Shown here: positions 1 to 11,144 of the stretch, in pieces
How positions within the stretch are numbered: the first letter of the stretch is position 1
How the letters are laid out: the number at the start of each line of letters is the position of its first letter
Source of the DNA: Perkinsus marinus ATCC 50983
Lineage: Eukaryota > Perkinsozoa > Perkinsida > Perkinsidae
DNA: 64,000 nucleotides
Reading direction: 5' to 3'
Assembly: GCF_000006405.1 (NCBI RefSeq)
Contig: NW_003201888.1
Location: forward strand, 117,985-181,984
The notes under the pieces: generated by a model
Databases searched by the model: none
What the model saw: the letters and a program-made list of their open reading frames with translations, nothing else
Told to the model about the DNA's origin: nothing
Position numbers and translations under genes: made by a program

Positions 1-399
1 AGTTTACACCCAGAAGGCAGTAGAACTATCAAGCCGTGGTTGGGCTGTCTCTTTGTCTACACTGCTGTAACTCCCAACAACTTTTGCTCCATATGGTCAA
101 TTATTTTCTAAAATGTATGTAAGTTTCCACCTGAATTTCAGCGAGCTAGGTTGAGATTCGACGGATACTCACTACAAGGGGGCCTATTCTGACAAAGTTT
201 TCTCCCTCTGGAGATCATTGCGTTACAAGGTCAATCACGGTTCAAAAGCACATAAGAGTGATAATCACTCAGTGATTCCAGCTGAGTCTTGCGCTAAAGC
301 AGATATGAGAAAACTATCGAGTATCAGTCTCACGCGTCTTTAACCCTCGTAATCAGATCGGATTCGGATGTGTTAACAACAAGTCGTTGTCTGCTGACA
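1..399. other. Window edge, possible continuation of the 18S-like sequence
   Basis: On the minus strand this would hold the 3' domain of the SSU-like sequence. A stretch at about 370-400 weakly resembles the segment around GGTTAATTCCGATAACG. The closing universal 3' motifs (the TACACACCGCCCGTC block and the terminal GGATCATTA) are not visible. No convincing ORF is present. Confidence 0.3.
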
Positions 400-1140
400 T
401 GGCCCCACAACCGACTCGTAAACAATTATGATAATCAACGATAATTCAATCATCGCTGAGTAATTAGCCATTCCTGGTGAGTTTTCCCGGGTTGATTCGA
501 ATTAAGCCGCAGGCTTCACTTCCTGGTGGTGCCCTTCTGTCAATTCCTTCCAAGTTTCGGCCTTGCGACCATACTCGCACCGGAACCCGAAGACTTTGAT
601 TTCTCACGAAGTTCTGAGGGCGTCTAAAATTAATGACTCTCAGGGGTGATGAGATCCCGGCAAGGTGATAGCCTGGCCGATACGCCGTGTATCGGCCACG
701 TTGGTATCGTTAGGAGAGCGCCTCAACTTGGGTCGAAAGGTGCTTCGAAGAAGTAGCACGTTGAGATTCTCCTTCTCACTGAACAACTGTCATATGGAGA
801 ACCCACTCTAACAACTCACAGAGCGTAAACGTCAGAAACAGCAGTCGAGGGACAAATGCATTATGCTAGATCACACAGGTGACATGCCAACTTGGTCAAA
901 TATTTCGGAGGGGTCCGATTGACGTGAACTAATGGTCGCAGTATATTGATTCGTAAGGGAGAACACTGTAAGAAGCCTTCATCTACAGTGAGACAGCCTG
1001 AGTAACCATGATCAAATGCATCTTATGATTACAACGGAACTCATCACCAGCATAATGAGCCGCAGCTGAAGGCACGACTACTCCACGGCATTTAAGGGCT
1101 AGTGAGAGTGCTTCACGCCGAAGCGAGCGACTGGCAGCTG
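400..1140 (-). rRNA. Divergent 18S (SSU) rRNA-like sequence, possibly a relic
   Basis: Read on the minus strand, several universally conserved eukaryotic SSU blocks occur in the right order. A 530-loop-like block lies at about 1060-1075 (GTGCCTTCAGCTGCGG against the usual GTGCCAGCAGCCGCGG), preceded by a CCCTTAA...TGGAG stretch. A GATACCAACGTGG block at about 697-708 matches GATACCGTCGTAG. The helix 31-34 core at about 473-600 contains GGGCACCACCAGG, GCCTGCGGCTTAATT and GGGAAAACTCACCAGG with scattered substitutions. Spacing between the 530 loop and the GACGGAAGGG equivalent is about 525 nt, close to normal. Variable regions are not alignable by eye, and several normally invariant bases are changed, for example GACGGAAGGG reads GACAGAAGGG. 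The 5' third and the 3' end are not recognisable. It could be a decayed 18S copy or an unusual fast-evolving gene. Confidence 0.7.
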
Positions 1141-1336
1141 TTATACCCACGAGCTTCCACAAGCCCTCAGGAGGGAAATCGCTAAGAGGGTTGGGGAAGA
1201 TCACTCTTTGAGATGGTCGGAGGACCCACAGGTTCACCAATGCATTCGCCGTATGCCGAGTAACTGAGCTCCAATGTGTGACGTAGAAGAGTCGTCTGAC
1301 TCACTCGGTCGTGAAAGTAGACTCTGTTGGACACTC

Positions 1337-4294
1337 CTAGAGACATATGCTGGGAGACGCAGCTTCGCCTTGGCCATCGCCCAGAGTGCTAAGCTCTAAA
1401 ACGTTGACAGTGGACACGCATGCCTTTGCCTGTCGGAGGAGACCAACCTGCGTCTCAGCCGAGAGGTGTGGCAATTCGTCCATGACCGACACGCTCATTT
1501 GTTGCACTCCGTCTGAGCAACCTCTCCATGCAAAAGACCACATTATCGACACCAAGTTGGCTGTCTCTGTAGAGAACAGTGGTAGCTGATACTTCTCAAA
1601 GCGGAGATCCACCTTTCCCGTCTGGTCTCGGACTTCCAGCTATTATAATATTCAAACGTTGCCAAATACTGTCGAACACACTGAAAGGCAATTCAAGGCG
1701 ACTACGGTCAGACACGTTACAGACCTGTCAGCAAAGGTCCCTTCCACTTTAGCCAATGCAAACGCTAAAACACCGAGATCATGGAGGCTCATCGTGGATG
1801 GCGCACTCGAGGAGCTGATCGCTTGAATGTTGCACCACGATGGCCACTGAAAAAATACATGTCGAGAGCTGACGAATTATAGTCTACAGTATTCCCAGCC
1901 AATTTGTGGATAGCCCATACGAAATTGGCCATCTCCGCTCCGCTGAAATCGTCCAAGGAGACCCAAAGCAGCGGGTTGACGCTAGAGGTGGACTTCAATA
2001 TAATGGAATGTATTTCGCATTTGGCACATGCCCAGAATATGCGGCTCAGCTGGCCAGGAGTGAAGTCTCGCCATTCTCGACGGTTACATTCCTCGACGAG
2101 GATCTCCAATACGTGTGTAGGGGACAAATCAGTCGGTCTGGCTGAACCACGACCTGACGAGAAGCCATCAGTCTTCGGAGTGGCGAGTCCGAGGGAAGCA
2201 ATCAGCCCATGCGAAGCAATGTACCTAAGCCTGCCAGCTCAAACTCAACGGCAGAAGCTGTAGAGATGTCGCTCAGTGTCGTTGAGGTAAGTCTCTGAAA
2301 TTCCTAAGAGCAAATACGGCAGGCTCGGTCAGGGAGCCTGACGCTGAACCAGCCCAACCAGTCGGTTCTGCTGGATCATCGTCACGAGCAGCCGGAAGAC
2401 CTCCCGGCCATACCCGCGTGTCTTCAACAGAGCAGAGCAGATTTCCAAGGTCTGCTGTGGACCACAAGGGCCTTCCTGACCGAAGGTGATGAGGGTCAAT
2501 ATCGATTAGAAGCCGGCTGTCCGATACCTCGAGAGACTTGAGAGTTGCTTGCACCAAGGCTTGTGGCAACACATAGGTGGCACCAGTCTTCCCAAGAGCG
2601 TTCAAGAGGCGTTGCTCTGGCAAGAGGGTTTGTTGACTTTCCAATCCAGCCACACTCTCAGCTGCTGCTGCCACCTCTGCCGAAGGGATCAGCCCATAGC
2701 ACCGTACCACCAATGCCATGACGTCCACCTTGCCTGAGGTCGGGAATCGCGATAAACCGTACGTATGGCACCTCTCACTCACTTCTACGAGGAGTGTCAT
2801 CAGCGACCTCTTGCACAAGCGCCAAGGTCCTTCCCCATATCGCAGTCATAAGCCTGCTAGCTGATATACAACGAATAAGCTCAGACACGTCTTCCATACC
2901 GCGACACTCCATTGTTTTCGTTCGCTGCTGTCGGTGGCAACGCCCGGATGATATCACTGACCTCCCTAGCGTTCATAAGGGGGACCAGTCTCCTCAGGTG
3001 AGGTGCCAACTTCTCGATATTCAACCAGATTGGCAACTGTGCCAGAGATATCGACCAACCGGTCCGCGCTGGGTGCTACCTTGCCGTTGTACAGCTGTAG
3101 AGCACCATGAATAAGGCGTGCCATCGATTTCTCATTAAGGCTGCTGAAGTCCATCGACATAAACGGGTGTGATGCATCAATAGTGATGTCAGTGAGCTGC
3201 TCAACTCCGACGCGAGCACACGCCCAGACGACGCTGCTGAGGGCAGGAGCCGTGACACCGACCCACGACCCAGCCTCGCAATAGGAGACCAGCCGAGCCA
3301 TGAGCGCTCGATTTGCAGAGATGGTTATACGGCCTGAGAGGCAACCCTTAGCAGTGCTGCTCCCAGACGGACGTTTCTATTGGCCTCCCCTGTCTCACCG
3401 GCATCTGAGGCCATACCCATCGAGAGTAGAAGAGATGCTAGCTGGACTGGGGCCATGCTGGACAGAATCTATACGAGAAATGAATTCACAGGAACCGCAA
3501 TGTTGATTAGTGCTCGTCAGTTCGACAGAGTCAGAGCGGACGAGCCCCCCCAGCCTCCTTACGAGCCGTTCACTATCGACAGCTTCATGCACTGCCTTGA
3601 GCATCTGGGCTCGCGTGCTACGAATCCTCGCCAACGACCAACACAGCTCTTCGACGCAAGCTTCATAATTATGAGATCCACCGGTCGCCTGACCACACTT
3701 CGTTCACTTCTACCAAGTAGTGGGAGCTCACTCACCCAAGAGTCGTTCCTAATGGTCAGCAGAGCCGCTTCGATGGCCCATGATGGAGCCTGGCAGCCTC
3801 TCTCCAGTTTCACACAAGCCCGCAGGATTTGGCATACATCTCGAGGATTGCTTTCATCTATGGTCAGCGACGAGACTTGCTCCATGACGGCCTCGACAGC
3901 ACTCTGCGACCAAGCTGACTTGTCCAGGGCCAAGGCCTCTAGATAGAGTGCAGCGCTACGGCTTGTGAACGTGAACGTATTCGCCTGGGCTCACAAACAT
4001 GTGTCACCGATGCATGACTTTCCTACAGTTGTCAGTTTATATAGATGGACATAGAAGTCTTCATCTCGATGCTTCAACCGTGCCGCTGCCCAGACAACTT
4101 GACTCAAGCCCTCCACAGAGAACCTACCGCAGGCACCTCAACGCAGTGTTGCAGTCACGACCCTACTCCATCTCGAGTGATAGCAATGCTGCATTAAACA
4201 AGCCTCTCAGCTTGAATGCATTCCTGCACCGTTCATCAGCCGCTTTGGCCACATTGACAAGTCGAGCAATGGCGACGGGTAGCCGTGGCTTCAT
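1337..4294 (-). CDS. Multi-exon helical-repeat (HPR/RAP-type) RNA-binding protein
   Basis: Exons run down the minus strand from an ATG at 4294-4292. Recurrent alpha-helical repeats have the signature of heptatricopeptide/OPR proteins of the RAP/FASTK kind: SQVVWAAARLKHRDEDF near 4.1 kb, CQILRACVKLE near 3.8 kb, LSSVVWACARVGVEQL near 3.2 kb, LSRIFWACAKCEI near 2.0 kb, MANFVWAIHKLAG near 1.9 kb and VSIMWSFAWRGCSDG near 1.5 kb. Frame continuity is clear at the 5' end, where short introns at about 4165 and 4000 join three exons. In apicomplexans and their relatives such proteins are predicted organellar RNA-binding factors, many tied to fragmented mitochondrial rRNA; that role here is inference. 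No RAP domain was found, and the stop at 1337-1339 follows a short low-complexity tail. It lies directly upstream, on the same strand, of the 18S-like sequence. Middle exon borders are uncertain. Confidence 0.6.
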
Positions 4295-4299
4295 ATAAG

Positions 4300-5480
4300 T
4301 TTCACTCTCGCAACCTTTAAGTTGCTATCTCCATCCCCACTGACTTGTCAAATCAACTCTCCTAATGTGGTAAAGATGCACAGAAATTCGCATGACGAAT
4401 ACTATACTGGTTAGATGGTAAGTCTATCTATCGCTAGCATAAGACACCGAAACACGTTGAGCCCAAGTCAGGAAGGGACCTGGAAACTGCTGAGCTAATA
4501 ACTCTGCCCGATCCCGCGAATGCCTTTGACGAACGAGCCGATCACCCTAGAGTGGAGTCCGGTCAAGTAGCACACCTCAGTGAGCTCAGCCGCATCTCAC
4601 CACAAACAAGAAGACTCCCAACTGACCACAAGCCGAGATCATCCGGTCTGAATCCACCCACAGAGATGCCTGTAACAGATAACGCTGCATTTCCTATGGA
4701 GACAATGTCGATCTGCTGTTCTCAGCTAGTAGACCCGAGTGTGCAGATCCTTCCTCGTCTGGGTCGGCCGCAGCGCTGGAACGCCCACTGCTGTCCATCG
4801 CTACTCCTTTTTATCGAACCGTAAACTCAACTTTAGCTTCAGTGAAATAACAAAGTCCAAGATGAATGTACAATCGAAAAAAGTAGAATACTACTAGCAA
4901 TTCTTAAAGCTACTCTGGTCGAATATTCGCGTGGAAATTTTGACACAAAACAAACAAGGACACCACCAGAGCAATAACCGGAAGTTCCAGTCAGAAAAGC
5001 AATACAAAAGGTTCAATGGAAACTCGAGTGCAGAAACAACAAGTCGCGAATCACTCAGCCAGTTTTGATGAGCAGACACATCTGTCCTTCTGCCGCTCTA
5101 CCTCAGAGACGCTATCATCGATCATTTTACCCGAGACGTGTCTATAGTAGGCCGAACGGGTGTTCTCACGTCTGACCAATACCAACATCGACTGAGTCAT
5201 TCATAGCCATACTCTCGGAATTACCCTAAATGGTTAACTAACAGTTCGGAGCAAACAGTTAGTCATATCTAGATTTCCGGGATGACCTTTTTTCAATTTG
5301 AGAATACGGTTATAGTCTACGGAAAACTTGTCCGAAACATTATCAATTGATTCACATTGTCATCATGTTGATATTACTCAAAGTTGACTCTTGATCTTGC
5401 GAAAATTCAAGGCGTCGCGAATACTACTTCGCATAACGGTTACATAGAGTAATACACATACCGCAAGCACTCGATGGGAC
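4300..5480. other. Spacer without a supported gene
   Basis: Short ORFs at 4552-4824 (+) and 4894-5079 (-) have no recognisable domain. On the minus strand around 4480-4820 an acidic Ser-rich reading (MDSSGRSSAAADPDEEG) could be an upstream exon or leader of the 1337-4294 gene, but no splice path proves it. The rest, 5090-5460, is AT-rich with no feature seen. Confidence 0.4.
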
Positions 5481-6938
5481 TCACCGTAGCACATCGCCTT
5501 TCCTCACCCACTGGTTTGACGCTGGTCCTATTCGTGCATCGTAGAGCGATGCAGCATGCAGAATGCCTATTTGAGGTTCCGTGCCAACCACTAGAATTAC
5601 GAAACCATCAGACACTTCGGGTGAATCCACCACCCAGAAAGGCCCGCGAGAAGTGAACAACACTGATTTGAACTCGGCGGCGCTTGCCACTGGCGACTTC
5701 CCCGTGGCGGTGCTCTCCACAACATACGACCTGAGCGATCGTCATAAGCCACAATAAGATCTCGAGTGCCGTACCGAAGCACAGCTTGCCATCGCTGATA
5801 GTCATAGGTCACACTCACCAACTTGGACCTGGGTCTCGAGCCCTTGCCCTTCTGACCCACTTCTTCCCGGAAGTCCATAGCATAGTAACCTGCAAGGCAC
5901 ATGCCGCGCCCGAGTGGCGCGCTCTCCCCCGCTACTGGCTGCATGGACAGGTACCGAGCCAATGCACTGCCCAGTAGTGGTGTCTACAGTAGAAACGCAA
6001 TCTATAGGGACCCCGGAGCCTTCTTCGTTTCCCGCTGGTCTCCAGACATACACTGCTCGATTAGAGAACCGATCAGGTAACAAGGCATGTATCTATACAC
6101 AGGGTGAACTGAAAAAAGGAGTGAACAAGTTTTGGCTACCCTCTCCCAATAACAGAAATCGGCCCATTCCGAGCGCCTCAGAGAGTCTCTAGCTCGACAC
6201 CACTCGAATCAAACCGTTTACCATTTCGAGTCAGTTGATTATGCCCCACAGGAGCTCAAATTTTATATGCATCGCTTCGCGACTATATTCAACCTCTACA
6301 TACCCTGCTACCTCGACTCCACTGCCATCCCCAAGACAAACAACAGTGTCGTTTTCAGCAACAACATCAAATACACCGATACCACCATCAGATGATGCAG
6401 CCAGATGGAAACAGCTTCTACCTACAGTTCCTTGGTATATACACAAACTAAACCAAAGCCGTGATCTCACCTTTCTCGTGCTTGTCCTTCACCAAGGCCA
6501 TCACACAAGATCGCTTACCCCCAGCTGAGCACAAGTCCGACACCCCCTGAAAAAAACCAAGTCACTTCACCAACTTCAATCTAGGCATCACCTTGTTAGA
6601 AGCGTACCGCCTTAGGTCGATGCTACGCAGCATCGCTACATCATCACTGGCCGCCTGCTCGACCGACTCTTTCTTATCATCTGCAGAATACGTAGTAGAT
6701 CGCCAAGGCCCATTCAACACACTGGCGATCAATCGCTGAGAATCAAACTCGCGGATATATGACTGAAAACAGAAGAAGACATCCTAGTGATACAATGTCG
6801 CGCGCCACGAAATTCAACCCAGTGCGGTACGTTGGATTTTGGAGGCAGCAGCTTGGCCACGTCGAGCTCATGGTTCTGACCTAGCCGAAGATTTGACGCT
6901 ACCGTCACCAGGCTGAACAACACCAAAAAAATTTCCAA
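5481..6938 (-). CDS. Unrecognised multi-exon protein with hydrophobic N-terminus and thioredoxin-like stretch
   Basis: The 5'-most exon reads EIFLVLFSLVTVASNLRLG, a signal-peptide-like segment, then HWVEFRGARHC, which recalls the beta-strand plus Cys region of thioredoxin folds (VEFxAxxC). An intron of about 33 nt (donor after RHC, acceptor TTTTCAG) joins it to SYIREFDSQRLIASVLNGPW, and a further tiny intron leads to a Cys-containing exon ending near 6480. Downstream exons at 6470-6231, about 6083-5802 and 5960-5600 include DLIVAYDDRSGRMLWRA, which resembles a PQQ-type beta-propeller strand, but two frames are open there. No ATG is in frame at 6938: the exon follows an ATAG acceptor, so a further upstream exon is likely. 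Function is not assigned; a secreted or ER protein is the best guess. Confidence 0.4.
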
Positions 6939-7194
6939 CTATTTCCGAGAAAATCGCTACCGCGGGTCAATATACACAGCTCTGAATTCAGTAGAATTCC
7001 TGTCGTTGAAGCTCGATTTCTCCCATGGGGTCACCAAATGCAATACGTTACTTCGACGGTTCGCCATACTCTGCTAGAATTGGAAAACACTTCGGCGGAG
7101 ATACACACCCTCTAAGGTCGAGTTAGTGAATCTTCAACGGCTAAAACCGGAGCAAACTACTGGCACGTGGTATGCGAACTGCGGCGCTTCGCTT

Positions 7195-7351
7195 CACCCC
7201 TATGCACATGGTCAACTGTGTGTTTTGCTGACAATGAGAAAGTTTTGAGCAAATTCTGATCCTCCTGCCATAATTAGTGTCTAATCTTCTATAATTAGCA
7301 AGGAAACTCCTGAGCTTAGATATGGAGAGCAAGCGTAGATTCCAACACTAG
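7195..7351 (-). mobile_element. hAT-like MITE copy
   Basis: Reverse-oriented copy. It has the TGCACATGGTCAACTGTGTG end at about 7203 and closes with GATTCCAACACTAG at about 7351. The internal AGCTGAGCTC-like segment is diverged. Same family as the copies at 26846-27091 and 60863-61032. Confidence 0.55.
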
Positions 7352-7500
7352 CCACTACGAATATCACTATGAATCAAAATTTATGATCAAACCACACCGC
7401 TATAAGGCGTCACTGTATACAGAGCAAGCTCCGCCACCTCTTATCTACCTCCTAGCCCGCCGCAGCGGAGTGAACGCACTATGTTGCAAGGCGATTATTA

Positions 7501-8147
7501 TTAGCGATCGCATAGCTTGTTTATATCACCCTTATCCAAATTCAATATGAAACGTTTCTGCCCATAACTACTACCTGCGCTAGTTGATCCTGCTGCACTC
7601 TGAGCATCATCGTACAGGCAGTGAGGAACATGGCCCATATACAGAGCCGGAGGGATGCCCCTGCCCTGTTGGGCTCCTGTTCGGAGTCCCACTCCTCTGT
7701 AGGGGAGAGGTCTGCAAATACATCAGCCGTTTGTTACTTGCCAACACTGCACTCGAAAGAAACGTGTTTGATCATTCACTATGAGAATTCCACCATCACG
7801 TCCGTCCGACCGGTAAAGCTGATGAGTTTATTACCAAGCTCGTTCATCGACCCAGCGCCTCCAATAATCACAACCCTTACTGGACCATCTCCGGTTGAGG
7901 TTGGGCTCGCCTCATCAGACCGACTCTGAAATGACTAAGGGATCACTGACCAGACTGACCGAGGATGGTCCCCGAGTACAGCGAGATCTCCTCGACCAAG
8001 TGTCGGTACTGGGACTATTGATGCCCTCCCTGGTGGGGTAGTGGGTGCTCCCATGGCCTCCATCTCAACACTGGACCCTGTGCTAACGTCGCTATCCCTA
8101 CGGTTTCCAACAGCCGAGTAGTCACGACGACGACCTGGATGCCTCAT
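7501..8147 (-). CDS. Hypothetical protein, about three exons
   Basis: The ATG at 8147-8145 opens a polar exon (MRHPGRRRDYSAVGNRRDSD...) ending at about 7947. A 21-nt intron (GTGATCCC...TTTCAG) joins it in frame to an exon containing GPVRVVIIGGAGSMNEL. A second intron is followed by a Gly/Pro-rich exon ending at the stop at 7501-7503, with C-terminus NLDKGDINKLCDR. The VVIIGGAGSM stretch superficially resembles a dinucleotide-binding strand-loop, but no wider Rossmann pattern is visible. Family unknown. Confidence 0.4.
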
Positions 8148-8200
8148 TGTGTATCATAAAACCATACACTGCTAGATGATATGTTCATGTCTGTTGTGCT

Positions 8201-8383
8201 CATTGTCGGAAGGCATGTTCGCTCTCCTGGGCTGATCTGGGGAGTTTCCTCACTAATTATTGAAGTTTATATATACGAAGTATGGTAGAAGTGTTTAGAA
8301 AGCAATGAGAATTTTTCTGGAATTACCTCGAAATTTCCATATAGTCACCAACGTGTAGTTCACCATGTGCATATAAGTGGCTC
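8201..8383 (+). mobile_element. hAT-like MITE copy, degraded ends
   Basis: Contains the family hallmarks in order: GGCATGTTCGCTCTCCTGGGCTGA, GTTTCCTCACTAATTATTGAAGTTTA, GGTAGAAGTGTTTAGAAAGCAATGAGAA and GTCACCAACGTGTAGTTCACCATGTGCAT. The terminal CAGTG boxes are altered and no target duplication is obvious. Confidence 0.6.
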
Positions 8384-8425
8384 TGACGTGACCGCGCGCC
8401 ACGAAATTCAAAGGAGGCCGAGGTC

Positions 8426-8456
8426 CCAAGTTCGAATCCCACAGCCGGGTTTTTTC
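8426..8456 (+). other. Pol III B-box-like sequence with T-run
   Basis: AGTTCGAATCC at 8429-8439 fits the tRNA B-box consensus and is followed after about 10 nt by six Ts. I could not pair an acceptor stem or a full T-stem around it, so this is at most a tRNA-derived relic. Confidence 0.25.
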
Positions 8457-8745
8457 TGTATTTTGGTGTTCACTGTAGCTCTATCACTAGCCCTTGATCT
8501 ATATCATCGTAGTCATCTGAGGAATACGGGTAGGTAGCAGTAGCCTAGTACTGCATCAAGAGTCATGCTGAACAAGGCAAGGGTTGATTTGACCGGGTAG
8601 GGGTGTGCGGGATTTACTAGCGTCGCGCTGTCGCGTGGTGTCTTTGATTCCCTTGTGACAATTGAGATTGGTGTGGTATCCTTGTGTACGGGACTTGGAT
8701 TGCCCTTGTAGGATTTTGACACTGATTTGAGTCTAATCATCGTAA

Positions 8746-10273
8746 ATGTCATTGCCACCACTTTCTCAATCGCAGAACCAACAGCAGCAATCCACTCAGC
8801 TTGTCGGTGAAGACGCGTTTGGCCAGTTCGACGCTTCCAACAGCATGGGGATGAATCAACAGGCCATGGCTATGTCTATGGGTCAGCATCCAGGTGGGAC
8901 CCCCGGTGGTGGGGTCCCTCATAGAGAGCTTTACCGTAAAACTCGCATGTGCAAGTACTTCCTTCAAGGGTACTGCGTCCATGGCGACCAATGCGATCAT
9001 GCCCATGATGTCAGCGAGTTGAGGCATCTGCCCGATATGCGTAAGTCGCTTGCTACTGGTCGTTTCCTTGCTTGCGTAAGCTTCCTGCTGTTCAGGTCAT
9101 GGGGGATACGCCTTTGGTGGTAACGGTCGACAAATGTTGGACACGGCACCAACGTCGCCTGGCTCTACTGAGTCCCATCCTAGTGGGACTGGCGATGCTT
9201 CTTCCCACGAGCGCGAGGTTTTTAGGAAGACTCGAATGTGCAAGTACTTCCAGCAAGGGTATTGTGTCCATGGCTCGGACTGTAACTATGCCCACGACTG
9301 GAGTGAGATAAGACATATTCCAGATCTCGGTAAGGGCAAGCCTAATCAGTTCACTGGTGCTGCTACTACTGGTGCTGTCGAATCCAGAGATGCCCAATTT
9401 ATGAATGCTGCTGCCGCCACGGCCTCCACTGCGAAGGCTCCGTATGTCGCCGACTCGGCTGCTACTGATGCTGCTGTTTTGGCTGCTCTCAGTAGTACTG
9501 CTGCTGCTTTGAACGAGAACCCCAATTTATTGGTTACTGCTGCTGACTCTTCTTCTGGTCTGCCAGCATCCCAGAAGACTATGAGCAACACTATGACGGC
9601 TAGTGACTTCCTCGAACAAGCTCAACTATTGGATCAGATCGCTAAGGCATTGGAACAACTTAATGCTAGTGCTGATAGCAGTGCTTTTACTGCGGGAGAC
9701 GAAGTCAGGCTTAGACTTCGTTCCTATACTGGTGGTCAGGATATGATTGCTGCGCTTGTCGATGACCCTCCGGACAACTTCCCAAGCATCACAGATTCCT
9801 TCCCGACGATTCCAGCTCCTGGTCTGGATGCAGATGCTCCTGCATTTGTCCCACAGCAACAGCAACAACAACCACAGAGGGTGACCTCAGCAGCATCGAC
9901 ATCATCAATGAATGAGAAGAGTCACTATACGAAGTCTTGTGCTGGTACATTGTTGGTGCCTCCGACCAATGAGCCATCACCTGAGTTCCGACAGTCGTCT
10001 CGTCCCCGTGGATTGAGTGGTTGGAAGCCATTAGAATCGATCGATAATGTGGAATCTAGGTCGCGAACTTTGAGTCAAATCGCGACAATTTTAGAAGCAA
10101 GGAGGAGACTTCCTAGTTTCAACCCATCACAGCCCTCAGCGGCACAGCTTTCTTCCCAGGTTGCTTCTGGATCCTACTCGACACTTTTGAACGATCTCGG
10201 ATCCTACTCCCAAGTATCGGGAACTAATAATACTAATGCTACTGTTGATAACCGTGCTGAGCGATCGGCGTAA
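8746..10273 (+). CDS. CCCH zinc-finger protein, paralogue 1
   Basis: Two exons. Exon 1 (8746-9040) starts at an ATG with a Gln-rich leader and holds one CX7CX5CX3H finger (CKYFLQGYCVHGDQCDHAH). A 55-nt GT-AG intron (9041-9095) restores frame exactly, giving about 490 residues. Exon 2 opens with a Gly-rich linker and a second finger (CKYFQQGYCVHGSDCNYAH), then an Ala-rich region and two blocks shared with the gene at 18482: FLEQAQLLDQIAKALEQLN followed by GDEVRLRLRSYTGG, and SRPRGLSGWKP followed by LSQIATILEARRRL. CCCH fingers of this spacing normally bind single-stranded RNA, so a role in mRNA stability or translation is likely. The C-terminal blocks match no domain I know and may be lineage-specific. 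Confidence 0.85.
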
Positions 10274-11140
10274 CGTTTTCAGCTCTACTTGGTGGGCCTC
10301 AGCAGCATTCTTGCTTGTAGCAGCGCGGGTCGCATTTACCACTATTGTCGGTGTTGTTGTTAATGTTGTTGATGTAAGTTTTATCAGTGGTGACACATGT
10401 TAACGCTTTTTCTCGTATAAGTGACGTCGTTAGAACGCAAATGGTTTATGGTAATAATAGAAATAATAATATTACTGCTGCTGCTTCATTGCCCTTTCTC
10501 CTTTTGAGCTGTTATTACCATTGTTGAACTATGGTTGCAGTATTGGTAGATTATGGCGACAGTGCTAACCGCACCACTGCTGCTGCTGGTGCTTTTCAGT
10601 AATGTTCAAGTAGCCTATTGTTAATGTTGTTGTTGATGATGAGGAAATCTTTATGGTTGATAGGCACGGAGAGGGTGCACATCGGCTACTGTAAAATACG
10701 TGGCGTTGTCTGTAAAATACGTGGCGGATTTCATTATTCCCTGGTTTCTAGGTAAAGTTACAGTAAGTCTTGAGTTGTCAGTTTCCTGTGGAATGGGCGA
10801 CAGTTGAGTCTTGTAGAATTAGCTTGAGCAGTTGAGGACATGCGGGTTCTATATTCCCATGTCTAGGATGCTACCGACTAGTTGTGGCTAGGATGCTACC
10901 GATCAGTTGTGGCGAGGATGCTACTGACCAGTTGTATGAATACTTACTTTATGAAGGCCATGTTCGAGACGCGTGAAACAAGCATCACCGGTAATGCCAG
11001 AGGTACAATGATCTGAACGAGAGGAGCATCTAGGAAATAAGGGATAGGGTGAGCCCTCTGTTTTGCGAGAAGCTCACATGGTTGTACACTAGTGATTCAC
11101 TTCTAAATTAGTGTCCTTAGTCGTGTTTGTGAATTCATTA
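10274..11140. other. 3' flank and spacer with small direct repeats
   Basis: No gene seen. The block TGTAAAATACGTGGCG occurs twice at about 10690-10727. A 25-bp unit (CTAGGATGCTACCGACTAGTTGTGG and variants) is repeated three times at 10862-10936. The region is rich in TTGTTA/TGTTGT triplets. Confidence 0.6.
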
Positions 11141-11144
11141 TCGG

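Noticed and set aside
983-1240. Minus-strand ORF of 85 codons
   Set aside because: Overlaps the 18S-like 530-loop region and has no protein-like features.
8354-8456. A complete tRNA gene
   Set aside because: Only a B-box-like sequence and a T-run are present. Acceptor, D and anticodon stems cannot be paired.
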